This document shows positions 45,581 to 54,627 of a stretch of DNA of 64,000 bases, piece after piece. Under the pieces are notes generated by a model that saw only the letters and a program-made list of their open reading frames with translations, searched no databases and was not told where the DNA came from. Source of the DNA: Finegoldia magna_J (GTDB lineage: Bacteria > Bacillota > Clostridia > Tissierellales > Peptoniphilaceae); NCBI RefSeq assembly GCF_002243175.1, contig NZ_NDYF01000010.1:1-64000 (forward strand), read 5' to 3'. The stretch's first letter is position 1. Each line of letters opens with the position of its first letter. The translations under genes were made by a program, and so were the position numbers.

Positions 45581-46720
45581 TTATTTAATATTATCACATT
45601 TTTGATGATAATCATAACCATAATTTCTATAGAATTCATCTTTGAATTCTAAGTATCTATCTTCTTCTATAGATTTTCTGATATTTTCCATCAATTTTAT
45701 CAAAAATCTCAAATTATGAATAGACAATAATCTTGCTCCCAATATTTCATCTACATTCAGCAAATGTCTAATATATGCTCTAGTATGATTTTTACAAGCA
45801 TAGCAATCGCAATTTTCATCAAGTGGCGAAAAATCATCTTTGTATTTTGCGTTTTTTACTACTAATTTACCTTTAGATGTTAACGCTGTACCATTACGGG
45901 CAATTCTTGTTGGAAGTACACAGTCACACATATCAACACCATGTTCTACCGCTTCGAATAAATAATCCGGTGTACCAACACCCATTAAATATCTTGGTTT
46001 ATTTTCAGGCATAAAATCAGTTGTAAAATCTAATAAATCAATCATCAAATCTCTAGGTTCGCCAACGGATAATCCACCTATAGCATACCCTGGCAAATCA
46101 AAATCAATAGTATTCTTAGCAGAATATTCTCTTAAATCTTTGTACATACCACCTTGAATAATCCCAAATAGATTTTGCTTATCAGTGTTTTTATGATAAT
46201 CTTTACATCTTTTAAGCCATCTTAGTGTTCTTTTCATCGAGTCTTCTGTGTATTCATAACTTGCTGGATAAGGAACACATTCATCAAAAGCCATCATTAT
46301 ATCGGATCCCAAATCATTTTGAATTTCCATTGATTTTTCAGGAGATATAAAATGTTTTGATCCATCAATATGGCTTCTAAATTGTACTCCTTCTTCAGTA
46401 ATTTTTCTTGTCTTACTTAAACTAAAAACTTGAAACCCACCACTATCTGTTAAAATCGGTTTGTCCCAATTCATAAATTTATGAAGTCCATCTGCTTTTC
46501 TAATAATTTCTTGACCTGGTTTTAAGTATAAATGGTATGTGTTTGATAAAATTATTTGAGATCCAATAGACTTTAGTTCGTCATTGTTCATAGCTTTAAC
46601 TGTAGCTCTTGTTCCTACAGGCATAAACACAGGTGTTTTGATAACACCATGATTTGTTTCTATTGTTCCTGTTCTAGCTTTGCATTGAGAAGACTTTTTC
46701 TCTAGTGTAAATTTAAACAT
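45581..46720 (-). CDS. tgt: tRNA-guanine transglycosylase
   Basis: This 379-residue enzyme exchanges guanine 34 for preQ1 in queuosine synthesis. Motifs include PVFMPVGTRATVKAM, the catalytic DSGGFQVFSL, IQGGMY, GYAIGGLSVGE and the zinc-binding set CDCYAC...H (about 311-342). The ATG at 46720 has GGAGG at a good distance; an ATG four codons upstream would place the GGAGG inside the coding sequence. It overlaps queA by 8 bases. Confidence 0.96.
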   Translation of the reverse strand: MFKFTLEKKSSQCKARTGTIETNHGVIKTPVFMPVGTRATVKAMNNDELKSIGSQIILSNTYHLYLKPGQEIIRKADGLHKFMNWDKPILTDSGGFQVFSLSKTRKITEEGVQFRSHIDGSKHFISPEKSMEIQNDLGSDIMMAFDECVPYPASYEYTEDSMKRTLRWLKRCKDYHKNTDKQNLFGIIQGGMYKDLREYSAKNTIDFDLPGYAIGGLSVGEPRDLMIDLLDFTTDFMPENKPRYLMGVGTPDYLFEAVEHGVDMCDCVLPTRIARNGTALTSKGKLVVKNAKYKDDFSPLDENCDCYACKNHTRAYIRHLLNVDEILGARLLSIHNLRFLIKLMENIRKSIEEDRYLEFKDEFYRNYGYDYHQKCDNIK

Positions 46721-47750
46721 TCCTTCCTCCATTTATAAACATAGCATCTCCAAAACTAAAAAATCTAAAATCATTTTGTTTCGCTTTTTCATAAGCATCA
46801 AAAATGTATTCTTTCTTAGAAAAAGCACTTACCAACATCATTAAAGTAGATTTAGGTAAATGGAAGTTAGTGATTAAGCTATCAACGATATTAAATTCAA
46901 ATCCCGGATAGATAAAAATATCTGTCCAGCCACTTTCAGCTACTAGTTTTGAATTATTATTGTGCGTAACTGTTTCTAAGGTTCTTACGCTTGTAGTCCC
47001 TACCGCTATAATGTTATGTCCTTTACTTTTTTGTCGATTAATAATATCAACGGTTTCTTGGCTTATAGTATAATATTCTGAATGCATGTGATGATCCTTA
47101 ACATCATCAACTTTAACCGGTCTAAATGTTCCTAATCCTACATGTAATGTTAAGAATACTACATAAATTCCTTTTTCTTTGATTTTTTCTAAAAGTTCAT
47201 TTGTAAAATGAAGACCTGCCGTAGGTGCTGCTGCACTTCCTTTGTGTTTTGAATAAACAGTTTGGTATCTTTCCTTATCATTCAATTTTTCTTTTATATA
47301 TGGAGGAAGTGGCATATTCCCAAGTTCATCCAATCGTTCTTCAAAAATTCCTTCATAATCGAATTTTAAAATTCTAGATCCATCTTCTGTAATGTCTACG
47401 ACTTTTGCGCTTACTTTATCAGAAAATTCTATTACTTGATCTAATTTCATTTTCTTTCCAGGTTTTACCAAACATTCCCACTTATCTTCTGTTTGTTGTA
47501 GAAGTAAAACCTCAATTTTTTCTTCTTTTCCTGGTCTGTGTCCAAAAAGTCTAGCAGGAATAACTCTTGTGTTATTACATACTAAAACATCACCAGGGTT
47601 TAAGTAATCTATAATATTATAAAACTTTTTTATTTCTGTACTTCCGTTAAATCTATCCATAACTATTAGCTTAGATTCATCTCGTTTATCTAATGGAGTT
47701 TGTGCGATAAATTTTTCATCTAACTCGTAATCAAAATCATCTGTATTCAT
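46713..47750 (-). CDS. queA: S-adenosylmethionine:tRNA ribosyltransferase-isomerase
   Basis: The gene encodes a 345-residue enzyme that turns preQ1 in tRNA into epoxyqueuosine. Family features include FDYELDEKFIAQTPLDKRDESKL at the start, GSAAAPTAGLHFT in the middle and LHVGLGTFRPV. It directly precedes tgt. With both genes present, the organism can insert preQ1 and convert it, provided a preQ1 source exists; no preQ1 synthesis genes are in the window. Confidence 0.96.
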   Translation of the reverse strand: MNTDDFDYELDEKFIAQTPLDKRDESKLIVMDRFNGSTEIKKFYNIIDYLNPGDVLVCNNTRVIPARLFGHRPGKEEKIEVLLLQQTEDKWECLVKPGKKMKLDQVIEFSDKVSAKVVDITEDGSRILKFDYEGIFEERLDELGNMPLPPYIKEKLNDKERYQTVYSKHKGSAAAPTAGLHFTNELLEKIKEKGIYVVFLTLHVGLGTFRPVKVDDVKDHHMHSEYYTISQETVDIINRQKSKGHNIIAVGTTSVRTLETVTHNNNSKLVAESGWTDIFIYPGFEFNIVDSLITNFHLPKSTLMMLVSAFSKKEYIFDAYEKAKQNDFRFFSFGDAMFINGGRNV

Positions 47751-47759
47751 CTTATAAAA

Positions 47760-48767
47760 TCACCTCTTTCGAACTATATTAAAATGCTTATACGCTTTAT
47801 CTGTGACAATTCTTCCTCTTGAAGTTCTATTGATAAATCCTATTTGCAACAAATAAGGTTCATAAACATCTTCAATGGTAATTCTTTCTTCCCCAGTGGC
47901 CGCTGCAATTGTATCAACACCAACAGGTCCACCATCAAAATTATTAATCATTGTCATTATTATTTTTCTATCAACATAATCTAGTCCACATTTATCAACT
48001 TCTAGCAAATTTAAACCACGATTACTTATTTCCTTTGTAATAGTTCCGTCTGCTCTAACTTCTGCGTAATCTCTAACTCTTTTTAATAATCTATTGGCAA
48101 TTCTTGGAGTTCCTCTACTTCGTCTTGCTATTTCCATAGCACCTTCTTCATCAATTCCTATTCCCAAAACTCCAGCAGATCTAGTAACTATTTTCTTCAA
48201 ACTTTCGATATCGTATAGCTCTAAGTTTAATAAAACACCAAATCTATCGCGTAGCGGTCCTGTTAATTGACCAGACCTTGTAGTAGCACCAATAAGTGTA
48301 AATTTTTCCAAATCTATTCTTAAACTTCTTGCAGAAGGTCCTTTTCCAACTATAATATCCAAAGCATAATCTTCCATTGCAGGATACAATATTTCTTCAA
48401 CAGAACGATTAATTCTGTGTATTTCATCTATAAACAAGACATCATCTTTTTGTAAATTTGTAAGAATACTTGCTAAATCAGAAGGCTTTTCTATTGCAGG
48501 TCCACTAGTAACTCTTAGATTAACTCCCATTTCATTAGCAATAATGTGTGCTAGAGTTGTTTTACCTAATCCTGGTGGCCCATATAATAAAGCGTGATCC
48601 AATGGTTCGTTTCTATTCTTTGCAGCTTCAATAAAAATTGACAATTTCTTTTTGACTTTATCTTGACCGATATAATCGCTCATCCATTTTGGTCTTAAAT
48701 TAAAGTCGATATCTTCGTCAGTTTTTGTAAAAGATGCACCAACAATTCTATCGTTCTTATCTTCCAT
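47760..48767 (-). CDS. ruvB: Holliday junction helicase RuvB
   Basis: This 335-residue AAA+ motor drives branch migration with RuvA. The Walker A motif is GPPGLGKTT (about residues 65-73) and Walker B is DVLFIDEIHR. Sensor and arginine-finger motifs GATTRSGQL and GPLRDRFG follow, with the C-terminal winged helix ending FINRTSRGRI. It is 8 bases after ruvA and 9 before queA. Confidence 0.97.
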   Translation of the reverse strand: MEDKNDRIVGASFTKTDEDIDFNLRPKWMSDYIGQDKVKKKLSIFIEAAKNRNEPLDHALLYGPPGLGKTTLAHIIANEMGVNLRVTSGPAIEKPSDLASILTNLQKDDVLFIDEIHRINRSVEEILYPAMEDYALDIIVGKGPSARSLRIDLEKFTLIGATTRSGQLTGPLRDRFGVLLNLELYDIESLKKIVTRSAGVLGIGIDEEGAMEIARRSRGTPRIANRLLKRVRDYAEVRADGTITKEISNRGLNLLEVDKCGLDYVDRKIIMTMINNFDGGPVGVDTIAAATGEERITIEDVYEPYLLQIGFINRTSRGRIVTDKAYKHFNIVRKR

Positions 48768-48775
48768 TTTCTCAC

Positions 48776-49372
48776 CTACCTACTACTATCCAAGCTCTTC
48801 ATAGCTTTTTTCATTATATCTTCAATTGATAATCCAGAAATATCAGTGTTTTCGATAAACGCATCTACATCATTTTTGAAATAACCAAGTTGTAACAATG
48901 CTTCTCTTGCAAATTCTGAATCACTAGATTTTTTAACCTCTTTTGTAACAGGTTTTTCTGACGGTACGAAATCTTTTTCGATTTTTTCTTTTAGCTCTAG
49001 AATAATCCTTGATGCGGTTTTTTTGCCAACGCCTGGTGCTTGTGTCAGAAGTTTAATATCGTCAGTAATAATAGCAGTCTTGCATTCATCAACAGTCATA
49101 GTTGATAGTATATTCATTGCATATTTCGGCCCAATCGATGTTACATCTGTTAATAAATTAAATAAATCTCTTTCTTTTTGAGATGAGAATCCGTACAAAA
49201 TACTTGCATCTTCTCTTTCAACAAATTCAGTATATACTTTATATTCATCAAATGCACTGACATTATCCCTAAAAAAATCAGTTATGAATATTTTATAACC
49301 TATTTTGTTATTTTCTAATACTATGTAATTTTCATGAACTTCTGTAATAACTCCAATAATATACGAATACAT
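48776..49372 (-). CDS. ruvA: Holliday junction DNA helicase subunit RuvA
   Basis: This 198-residue protein binds four-way junctions as a tetramer. The OB-fold N-terminal domain begins MYSYIIGVITEVHENYIVLE. Two helix-hairpin-helix motifs follow (LTDVTSIGPKYAMNIL and LTQAPGVGKKTASRIILELKEK). A short C-terminal domain that contacts RuvB ends the protein. Confidence 0.95.
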   Translation of the reverse strand: MYSYIIGVITEVHENYIVLENNKIGYKIFITDFFRDNVSAFDEYKVYTEFVEREDASILYGFSSQKERDLFNLLTDVTSIGPKYAMNILSTMTVDECKTAIITDDIKLLTQAPGVGKKTASRIILELKEKIEKDFVPSEKPVTKEVKKSSDSEFAREALLQLGYFKNDVDAFIENTDISGLSIEDIMKKAMKSLDSSR

Positions 49373-49380
49373 ATTATCTC

Positions 49381-49875
49381 CTATTTCATTTCATTTAAAT
49401 ATTTAAATTTACTTCCAAAAATATGACACAAAGCCACAGCTACAGCATCTGCAGCATCATCAGGTTTAGGTATATCGTTAAATTTTAAAATTGTTTTGAC
49501 AATTTCTTGTACTTGCCTTTTATCCGCTCTTCCATATCCTACAACTGCTTGTTTAATTTGAAGAGGTGTATATTCGTAAAGATTTAAATTCTTATTGATA
49601 CAGCTTAGAATTTCTACTCCTCTTGCTTGAGAGACCGTTATTGCTGTCTTTACGTTTTTATTGAAAAACAATTCTTCAAATGCACAATCTTCCGGTTGAA
49701 ATTCATCGATAATTTTGTTCATTTCATTGTAAATAAATGATAATCTGTCAGGTAATGGTGATTTTGAACTTGTTGTGATGCAACCATATTCAAGACATTT
49801 TATTTTGTTATTATCATAATCCAATATAGAATATCCAACGATTGCTATACCAGGATCAATTCCTAAAACTCTCAC
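49381..49875 (-). CDS. ruvC: Crossover junction endodeoxyribonuclease RuvC
   Basis: This 164-residue RNase H-fold nuclease resolves Holliday junctions. Catalytic acidic residues sit in VLGIDPGIA (Asp7), the middle FEELFFNKN (Glu near 68), and the C-terminal DDAADAVAVALCH. It heads the ruvC-ruvA-ruvB-queA-tgt-yajC unit. Firmicutes of the Bacillus group lack RuvC and use RecU; its presence is normal for Clostridia. Confidence 0.96.
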   Translation of the reverse strand: MRVLGIDPGIAIVGYSILDYDNNKIKCLEYGCITTSSKSPLPDRLSFIYNEMNKIIDEFQPEDCAFEELFFNKNVKTAITVSQARGVEILSCINKNLNLYEYTPLQIKQAVVGYGRADKRQVQEIVKTILKFNDIPKPDDAADAVAVALCHIFGSKFKYLNEMK

Positions 49876-49920
49876 TTATTATCAAATCCTATACTCAAAT
49901 ATATTTTAACATGTTTTAAT

Positions 49921-49968
49921 ATTATATCATAAACATTTTGACTTGTTAATTTGCCTATATGTTATAAT
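49921..49968. promoter_or_regulatory. Divergent promoter region between ruvC and the SDR gene
   Basis: For the plus strand TTGACT (49938-49943) and TATAAT (49963-49968) are 19 bases apart, slightly wide. For the minus strand a TATAAT lies at 49926-49921 without a good -35. Both are tentative. Confidence 0.4.
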
Positions 49969-49991
49969 ATAATCAGTTACGAGGAGAAAAA

Positions 49992-50729
49992 ATGAAGACA
50001 ATTTTAATAACTGGTGCTAGCGGTGGTATTGGAGAAGGAATTTGTAAAATGTTAGAAAATCATCCAGAATACAGAATCGTGGTGCACTATTTTAATAATG
50101 AAGAAAAAGCAAAACAAATCGTTGAAAATATTAGAAATAAAGGCATAGATGCAATAGCTTATAAGTGTGATTTAAGAAAATTTGATGAGTGTGAAAAAAT
50201 GTTCGAATTCATCAGAAATAAATTTAGATGTGTTGACATATTGATTAACAACGCTGGAATATCTATTGTTAACCAATTTCAAGATATAAAGGTTGATGAT
50301 TGGTATAATATGTTCGATGTTAATGTTCATGGAACATATCACATGTCTAAATTAGCATTAGAAGATATGTTAGATAATAAGGAAGGAAATATTATTAATA
50401 TTTCTTCAATTTGGGGAATGATTGGTGGTTCGATGGAATCTTGTTACTCCGCAACAAAAGCTGCAATAATAGGTCTTACAAAATCTTTAGCTAAGGAATT
50501 TGGATATAGTAACATTAAAATAAATGCAATCGCACCCGGAGCTATAGATACCCCTATGTTAGACAATATCTCAAGGGATGATTTAGATTACGTGATAGAA
50601 GACACTCCTATGGGAAGACTTGGAACACCTGAAGATATTGCAAATCTTGTAGAATTTTTAATATCAGATAAAAATTCATTTATGACTGGACAAATATTAA
50701 GTCCAAATGGAGGTTTTGTAATTGTTTAA
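49992..50729 (+). CDS. SDR-family oxidoreductase, possibly EF-P 5-aminopentanone reductase-like
   Basis: The gene encodes a 245-residue classical short-chain dehydrogenase. The cofactor motif TGASGGIG (7-14), NNAG, the catalytic Ser in NISSIWG and the YSATK pair are all present. The NISSIWGM segment resembles the YmfI group, which reduces 5-aminopentanone on elongation factor P, but FabG-like function cannot be excluded. It is first of a three-gene operon; its end overlaps the response regulator by 8 bases. No fatty-acid or EF-P gene is nearby. Confidence 0.8.
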   Translation: MKTILITGASGGIGEGICKMLENHPEYRIVVHYFNNEEKAKQIVENIRNKGIDAIAYKCDLRKFDECEKMFEFIRNKFRCVDILINNAGISIVNQFQDIKVDDWYNMFDVNVHGTYHMSKLALEDMLDNKEGNIINISSIWGMIGGSMESCYSATKAAIIGLTKSLAKEFGYSNIKINAIAPGAIDTPMLDNISRDDLDYVIEDTPMGRLGTPEDIANLVEFLISDKNSFMTGQILSPNGGFVIV

Positions 50730-51441
50730 AGAAAATTTGACCGGTATAAAAGTTTTAATTATTGAAGATGAGAAAAACATATCAAACGCAGAAAAAAAAT
50801 ACTTAGAAGTTGAAGGATTTGAAGTTGATCAAGCATTTGATGGACAAGAAGCAATTGATATGATTAATACAACTGATTATTCATTAATTATTTTAGACTT
50901 AATGTTGCCAAAAGTCAGTGGTGAAAAAGTAATGGAAATAATTAGATCAAGAACTGAAACTCCAGTAATAATGGTTACAGCTAAAATAGATGAATCTGAA
51001 ATATTAGAAGGTTTAAAACTTGGAGCTGACGATTATATTACTAAACCATTCAGTTTAAAAATCTTAGTCCAAAAAGTAAAAACTATTCTCAGAAGAGTTG
51101 AAAAACTAGGTCTTCCAAAATCAGAAAAAATTTATTTTGATAATGGACGTGTAAGTATTTCTTTTGATGATAACACATTTATCAAAGATGGAGAAAGTAT
51201 AAATCTCACTAGCAATGAATTTCAAATAATCAAAACTTTATTTTCTAATCCTAACAAAATTTTTACGAGAGATGAAATTATAGAATTATCTTTTGGTTAT
51301 GATTATGAGGCATTTGATAGAGCTATAGATACTCACATTAAAAATATTAGACATAAAATTGAAGATAATCCAAAAAAACCTCGTTATATTAAAACAATTT
51401 ATGGCGTCGGCTATAAGTTAGGTGTATACGATGAAGCTTAA
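50722..51441 (+). CDS. OmpR/PhoB-family response regulator
   Basis: This 239-residue regulator has a receiver domain with the phospho-acceptor Asp59 (LIILDLMLPK), acidic pocket IIEDE and the conserved Lys in YITKPF (about 109). A C-terminal winged helix follows, with TSNEFQIIKTL and the closing TIYGVGYKLG. It starts at a TTG codon (50722) behind GGAGG, inside the last codons of the SDR gene. The partner kinase overlaps its end by 11 bases. What it controls is not visible. Confidence 0.92.
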   Translation: MFKENLTGIKVLIIEDEKNISNAEKKYLEVEGFEVDQAFDGQEAIDMINTTDYSLIILDLMLPKVSGEKVMEIIRSRTETPVIMVTAKIDESEILEGLKLGADDYITKPFSLKILVQKVKTILRRVEKLGLPKSEKIYFDNGRVSISFDDNTFIKDGESINLTSNEFQIIKTLFSNPNKIFTRDEIIELSFGYDYEAFDRAIDTHIKNIRHKIEDNPKKPRYIKTIYGVGYKLGVYDEA

Positions 51442-52780
51442 GTCGGAAATATTATATGAGTTTTTAAGAGCTATTATATTTCCTATCATGTTATTGTCAT
51501 TAATTGCAGTATTCATTTTTCAATTATCGTTCAGAAATTTTGTTAACAATGAAGAACTAAATAGACAAAATAAAATTGAACAGCTTACTAAAAACTTATT
51601 TCTAGATCAGCAGCGAGGACTTAGTATAAAAAGCATTGATAAGTACATGTGGTATTTGAGCGAATTAGATCTTGATGTTATCTTTTATGATAATAACGAT
51701 AAGGAATTATATTCTTTTAAAGAAGGTTTTGAACTTGCTAAGAAAACTTCACTGTATAACACCGTAGTCAGAGATGTCTATGATGAAAATAACAAAAAGT
51801 TAGGTCATATCAAATATATTTATAGGATTAATAATAATTTCAAACAAAGAGGAGAATTATTTATAACAAACTTGTTAAGATTAATAATTTTATCCACATT
51901 TTTATCATACTTTACAAGTTTGATAATATCAATTTTCCTTTCAAGAAAGGTAACTAACCCTATTGAAGAGTTAACTCAAGCTACAGTCAATATAAGAAAG
52001 CAAAACTATATTCTACCAACTATAAAAAGCAATATAGTTGAAGTAAATCAATTATCACAAAATATTAATTACATGGCAAATTCTTTAAAATCTCAGGAAT
52101 TTAATAGAAAACAATATGCACAAAATATTAGCCATGAATTAAGGACTCCATTGACTAACTTGAGAGTAAATTTGGAATTGATTCAAGACGGAATTATGGA
52201 GCCTAATGAAGAAAATGTAAGTACTCTTCTTGTAGAAATTGATAGATTGACTAGCTTAATTAATCAGCTTAATAATACATTTAAAAAATCAACTCCAGAA
52301 ACTATATATAATCCTACTGATTTTAATTTATCTGAATTTTTAAATGAAATATTTAAATCTATGAAAACTCAATATGATAAGGCTGGAATATTATTCGATA
52401 TGGAAATTTCTGAGGATTTGGATATTCATACTGACAAAGAAAAGTTAGCTAATATTATCATTAACTTATTATCTAACGCACTTAAAGCTTGTCAGAAAAA
52501 TGATTCAGTATTATTAAGAGCTAGACATATCAATAGAAAAATTGTCATCTCCGTAAAAGATACCGGAATAGGTATTAGCGAAGAAAATAAGCCGAAAATT
52601 TTCGAAAGATTTTACAGAGTTGATGATTGCAGAAACACAAAAGAAAATGGTTACGGACTAGGTCTATCAATCGTTAAAAACTACGCTGATATTATCGATG
52701 CTGATATATCAGTTAATTCAAAACTAAACTTAGGTACAGTAATGATGATTTCTTTTAATGATGATATAATTGTAAAATAA
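51431..52780 (+). CDS. Membrane sensor histidine kinase
   Basis: The gene encodes a 449-residue two-helix sensor kinase. Membrane spans are about 10-32 and 145-172, bounding an extracellular sensor of about 110 residues. A HAMP segment follows, then the phospho-acceptor His235 in NISHELRTPLTNLR. The ATPase domain has N box NIIINLLSNALKA, DTGIGISEENKPK and GYGLGLSIV. The ATG at 51431 overlaps the regulator's end; a GTG three codons earlier is possible. The signal sensed is unknown. Confidence 0.92.
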   Translation: MKLKSEILYEFLRAIIFPIMLLSLIAVFIFQLSFRNFVNNEELNRQNKIEQLTKNLFLDQQRGLSIKSIDKYMWYLSELDLDVIFYDNNDKELYSFKEGFELAKKTSLYNTVVRDVYDENNKKLGHIKYIYRINNNFKQRGELFITNLLRLIILSTFLSYFTSLIISIFLSRKVTNPIEELTQATVNIRKQNYILPTIKSNIVEVNQLSQNINYMANSLKSQEFNRKQYAQNISHELRTPLTNLRVNLELIQDGIMEPNEENVSTLLVEIDRLTSLINQLNNTFKKSTPETIYNPTDFNLSEFLNEIFKSMKTQYDKAGILFDMEISEDLDIHTDKEKLANIIINLLSNALKACQKNDSVLLRARHINRKIVISVKDTGIGISEENKPKIFERFYRVDDCRNTKENGYGLGLSIVKNYADIIDADISVNSKLNLGTVMMISFNDDIIVK

Positions 52781-52818
52781 AAAAAGATTGGTAACAGTAT
52801 TGCTACCAATCTTTTTTT
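52781..52818. terminator. Bidirectional terminator between the kinase gene and rnpB
   Basis: A perfect 13-bp stem, AAAAAGATTGGTA (52781-52793) with TACCAATCTTTTT (52804-52816), is followed by T on the plus strand and by T on the minus strand. It directly abuts the kinase stop and the 3' end of the RNase P RNA. Confidence 0.9.
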
Positions 52819-53146
52819 ATGACCAAATCTATAAGCCGTGTTCTGTATTTGATAATCATCTATCTAGACTAATTGTTACCAATTAGTTCAAGCAATCTAC
52901 CTACCGGAGACGACGAGCAGCCGTCTTTAATCCTATTTGATTTTGCACTGAATGGGGTTTACATAGCCATAAAGTCACCTTTATGCTGGTAGGCTCTTAC
53001 CCTACCTTTCCACCCTTACCATTAAATGGCGGTATATCTCTGTTGCACTAGCCTTAGGGTCGCCCCCACTGGACGTTATCCAGCATCCTCGCTCTATAGT
53101 GCACGGACTTTCCTCATGAATTCATGCGATTATCTGATTTAGTCAC
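52819..53146 (-). ncRNA. rnpB: RNase P RNA (M1 RNA)
   Basis: On the minus strand the conserved 5' core GAGGAAAGTCCGTGC (near 53120) and the 3' core ACAGAACACGGCTTATAG (near 52845-52825) are seen. GTGCAACAGAGA and GGGTGGAAAGGTAGGGTAAGAGCCTACC segments lie between, as expected for the specificity and catalytic domains. About 330 bases fits the bacterial family. This ribozyme removes tRNA 5' leaders. A TATAAT at 53158-53153 lies about 7 bases before the likely 5' end, inside the 53165 end of the next gene's border. Ends are estimates. Confidence 0.95.
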
Positions 53147-53152
53147 CATAAC

Positions 53153-53158
53153 ATTATA
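53153..53158 (-). promoter_or_regulatory. -10 box of rnpB
   Basis: A perfect TATAAT on the minus strand sits immediately before the estimated RNase P RNA 5' end. The -35 region falls in the 3' end of the Nif3 gene and has no good match. Confidence 0.5.
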
Positions 53159-53164
53159 ACACAA

Positions 53165-53944
53165 TTAGAAAATTTTTCTAGTTGGTTTTTCTAAATAATT
53201 AACATCAATTTTTATTTCTGGAAAAGATTTTTTAATAGTTTGTCTTATAGGTTCAAGAATGAATTTTTCTGATTCATAGTGGCCAATATCTATTAGTACA
53301 AGATTATTATCTTGTGCATCTATCTGTTCATCATATTTAAATTCAGAAGATACAAATACATCACAATTATTATCAATACAATTTTGAATGAAGTGTCCAC
53401 CACTTCCACCTAATACCGCTATTCTTTTAATCTTTCGATTTGTATTACCGTAAACAATTACATTTTCAAGATTTAATTTGTTTTTTAAATCATAAATAAA
53501 ATCCTCGGCAAAAATCTCATCAATATCAGCATATTTCCCATATCCTGTATTATTTTTATGAGAATCTAAGATTTTCGTATTAATCAAACGCAATTGTTTA
53601 GCTAACGCATCACTGACTCCAAATTCGACACTATCTAAATTAGTATGCGATGAATAAATGCAAATATCATTTCTTATCGCACTAATTAATCGTGTATTTA
53701 CACTATTATCTTGTTCTATAATATTTTTTAATGGATGAAAAATGACTGGATGATGTGTAAATATCAAATCATACTTCTCTTTAATAGCTCTATTCAAACA
53801 ATTATTGTCAAGATCTAGTGAAATCAAAATCTTTTTTATTTCTTTATCTAAATTACCAAATTGTAGTCCACTATTATCAAAGTCTTCTTGAAGTTCTAAT
53901 GGAACTAATTTTTCATACCAATTTATAAAATCTTTAAGCTTCAA
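53165..53944 (-). CDS. Nif3-like dinuclear metal center protein
   Basis: The gene encodes a 259-residue protein of the NIF3/YqfO family. Metal-binding motifs are FTHHPVIFHPLK (about residues 62-73), the SSHTNLDS segment (about 98) and DIGHYESE near the C-terminus. The molecular role is not settled; members have been suggested to be GTP cyclohydrolase-like or hydrolase proteins. It overlaps trmK by 11 bases, an arrangement conserved in Firmicutes. The longer forms with a central domain are not seen here. Confidence 0.9.
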   Translation of the reverse strand: MKLKDFINWYEKLVPLELQEDFDNSGLQFGNLDKEIKKILISLDLDNNCLNRAIKEKYDLIFTHHPVIFHPLKNIIEQDNSVNTRLISAIRNDICIYSSHTNLDSVEFGVSDALAKQLRLINTKILDSHKNNTGYGKYADIDEIFAEDFIYDLKNKLNLENVIVYGNTNRKIKRIAVLGGSGGHFIQNCIDNNCDVFVSSEFKYDEQIDAQDNNLVLIDIGHYESEKFILEPIRQTIKKSFPEIKIDVNYLEKPTRKIF

Positions 53945-54626
53945 TTTTAATCAACACTTTCTCAAGTTCTTGTATTTCTTCATTGATATTATCAACAGCA
54001 TTTTTAACATTGTCAGATTCTTTTTCTGAAATATTCGATAATATTGTTTTCTTATTTTCTATCAGTTGTTTTATATATTGCTTCAAATTTTCAGATTTAT
54101 TATCTATTAAAAATTTTCCAAATTCATACTCATATTCATTTAAGAATAATTGTTTACCGACTTTAATTTTTAATATTTGATAATATTTGTCATTTTCAAA
54201 TAAATCAACTTCTTCGATAATTTCAAACGAATTATCATGTAAAAATTTTCTTAATATTGAAAGCGAATTATTTGCTCCCAAGATTAAGCAATTTGCACTT
54301 TTAGCTACATCGATATTTTTTCCCAGAATATCAGCGATTAAATTTCCTCCCATTCCTGAAATTATTATCGTGTCAACTTGATATTCATTCAAATCATCCA
54401 AACCATCAGATACATTTAGTATTATTTTTTCCGGTTCATCAAGATAATCTAATTTTTCTCTTAATTTATCTAATGATTTTTCGCTAATATCCGATGCGAT
54501 CACTTTCTTTGCTTTATTTGACTTTATTAATTCATACGGAACAATTCCATGATCTGTTCCTATATCTGCAACTATTGAATTATCATCTACTAAGTTAATT
54601 ATTTCTTCAAGCCTAAGTTTTTTCAT
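53934..54626 (-). CDS. trmK: tRNA m1A22 methyltransferase TrmK
   Basis: This 230-residue SAM enzyme methylates A22 of tRNA. The Rossmann motif is VADIGTDHGIVPYELI (about residues 18-33), with an ISGMGG motif in the middle that is typical of TrmK. The C-terminal third is a helical coiled-coil (about 155-230). It lies one base after rpoD and is followed by the Nif3 gene, the usual Firmicutes order. Confidence 0.93.
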   Translation of the reverse strand: MKKLRLEEIINLVDDNSIVADIGTDHGIVPYELIKSNKAKKVIASDISEKSLDKLREKLDYLDEPEKIILNVSDGLDDLNEYQVDTIIISGMGGNLIADILGKNIDVAKSANCLILGANNSLSILRKFLHDNSFEIIEEVDLFENDKYYQILKIKVGKQLFLNEYEYEFGKFLIDNKSENLKQYIKQLIENKKTILSNISEKESDNVKNAVDNINEEIQELEKVLIKIEA

Positions 54627-54627
54627 T

